NCBI GenBank assembly: GCA_009773075.1
Contig: WOUX01000197.1
Coordinates: 1 to 5,474 of the forward strand
DNA: 5,474 bases
Source: a bacterium
GTDB taxonomy: Bacteria > Desulfobacterota > UBA8473
Direction: 5' to 3'
The notes beneath the pieces were generated by a model. That model was not told where the DNA came from, did not search any database, and saw only the letters and a list, made by a program, of their open reading frames with translations. The translations under genes were made by a program, and so were the position numbers. Below are positions 5,074 to 5,474 of the stretch, one piece after another (position 1 is the first letter of the stretch; each line of letters opens with the position of its first letter).

Positions 5074-5474
5074 ATGAAATCGAAAATAAATAAGGTAGTC
5101 CTGGCATAGTCCGGAGGTTTAGACACCTCTGTTATACTGAAGTGGCTGATAGAGACATACGGCTGTGATGTTGTCGCCTATACTGCCCATATAGGGCAGG
5201 GAAGAATTCGTGAGTGATTATATATTCCCCATGTTAAAGGCAAACGCTGTCTATGAAGGTGGATACCTGTTGGGCACATCCATTGCCAGACCTCTAATCG
5301 CAAAAAAACAGATTGAGATTGCCAGGAAGGAAGGGGCAGATGCAGTATGTCATGGGGCAACGGGCAAGGGAAACGACCAGGTTAGATTTGAGCTAACATA
5401 TCTGGCACTTGACCCTCAGATCAAAATTGTTGCCCCGTGGAGAGAGTGGGAGTTTGATTCCCGCAAGTCACTTA
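5074..5474 (+). pseudogene. argG: Argininosuccinate synthase, disrupted and cut by window end
   Basis: ArgG joins citrulline and aspartate with ATP to make argininosuccinate. From the ATG at 5074 the frame reads MKSKINKVVLA, then TAG at 5107-5109, then SGGLDTSVILKWL. In the family this position is Tyr in AYSGGLDTS, the ATP pyrophosphate-binding loop. Reading on reaches TAHIGQG (usual Asp is His here) and the frame is lost at about 5200. The +1 frame from 5201 then gives EEFVSDYIFPMLKANAVYEG, LLGTSIARPLIAKKQ, HGATGKGNDQVRFEL and APWREWEF to the window end. Compared with the family as I know it, about 24 residues between GQG and EEFV are missing, equal to roughly 74 bases. The rest is well conserved, so inactivation seems recent, unless these are sequence errors. 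The upstream CGGGG at 5061-5065 is a poor Shine-Dalgarno. Confidence 0.9.

Noticed and set aside
5178..5360. 60-codon minus-strand open frame inside argG
   Set aside because: The plus strand carries clear ArgG blocks through this interval; the antisense frame has no recognisable feature.

Overview
The window reads as chromosomal DNA from a free-living, mesophilic-looking bacterium, moderately AT-rich by eye. Placement rests on weak evidence: the style of the PolA, ArgD and ArgG proteins, a CaiB/BaiF-type CoA-transferase, and a long palindromic intergenic repeat that I remember from genomes of the old Deltaproteobacteria. A deltaproteobacterium-like (Desulfobacterota) or nearby anaerobic lineage is my best guess, not a firm call.

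Layout. The left half is on the minus strand: a truncated CaiB/BaiF CoA-transferase N-terminus (1-154) follows, 30 bases downstream, DNA polymerase I (2798 down to 185). polA is not one frame. A 287-residue 5'-nuclease ORF (1935-2798) and a 585-residue 3'-5' exonuclease/polymerase ORF (185-1942) overlap by 8 bases. Every catalytic motif I checked is present in both halves. A divergent intergenic region (2799-3223) holds a near-consensus sigma70-type promoter for polA and candidate promoters, three copies of a 10-base repeat and two back-to-back hairpins for a cold-shock gene. The small csp gene (3224-3436, plus strand) has an almost perfect Shine-Dalgarno and is followed by a perfect 16-bp inverted repeat. 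Then comes a second gene-free region (3437-3856) carrying a 126-bp nested palindrome (MITE- or REP-like) and a 27-base tandem repeat. The right end is an arginine-biosynthesis pair: intact argD (3857-5047) and, 26 bases later, a clearly broken argG (5074 to window end).

Function. PolA does gap filling, Okazaki-fragment maturation and repair. The Csp protein is an RNA/ssDNA chaperone. ArgD and ArgG act in ornithine/arginine synthesis, but ArgG here has an amber codon inside its ATP-binding motif and an out-of-frame deletion, so this copy should make no full-length enzyme.

Main points of interest. Two housekeeping genes in one short window both carry what looks like an out-of-frame internal deletion (the polA interdomain linker and the argG N-terminal domain). 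Either this genome (or locus) is decaying, or the polA split is a tolerated two-protein arrangement, or the assembly has errors. Read-level data would decide. I found no convincing new multi-gene system here. The most original material is the split polA and the structured csp leader.
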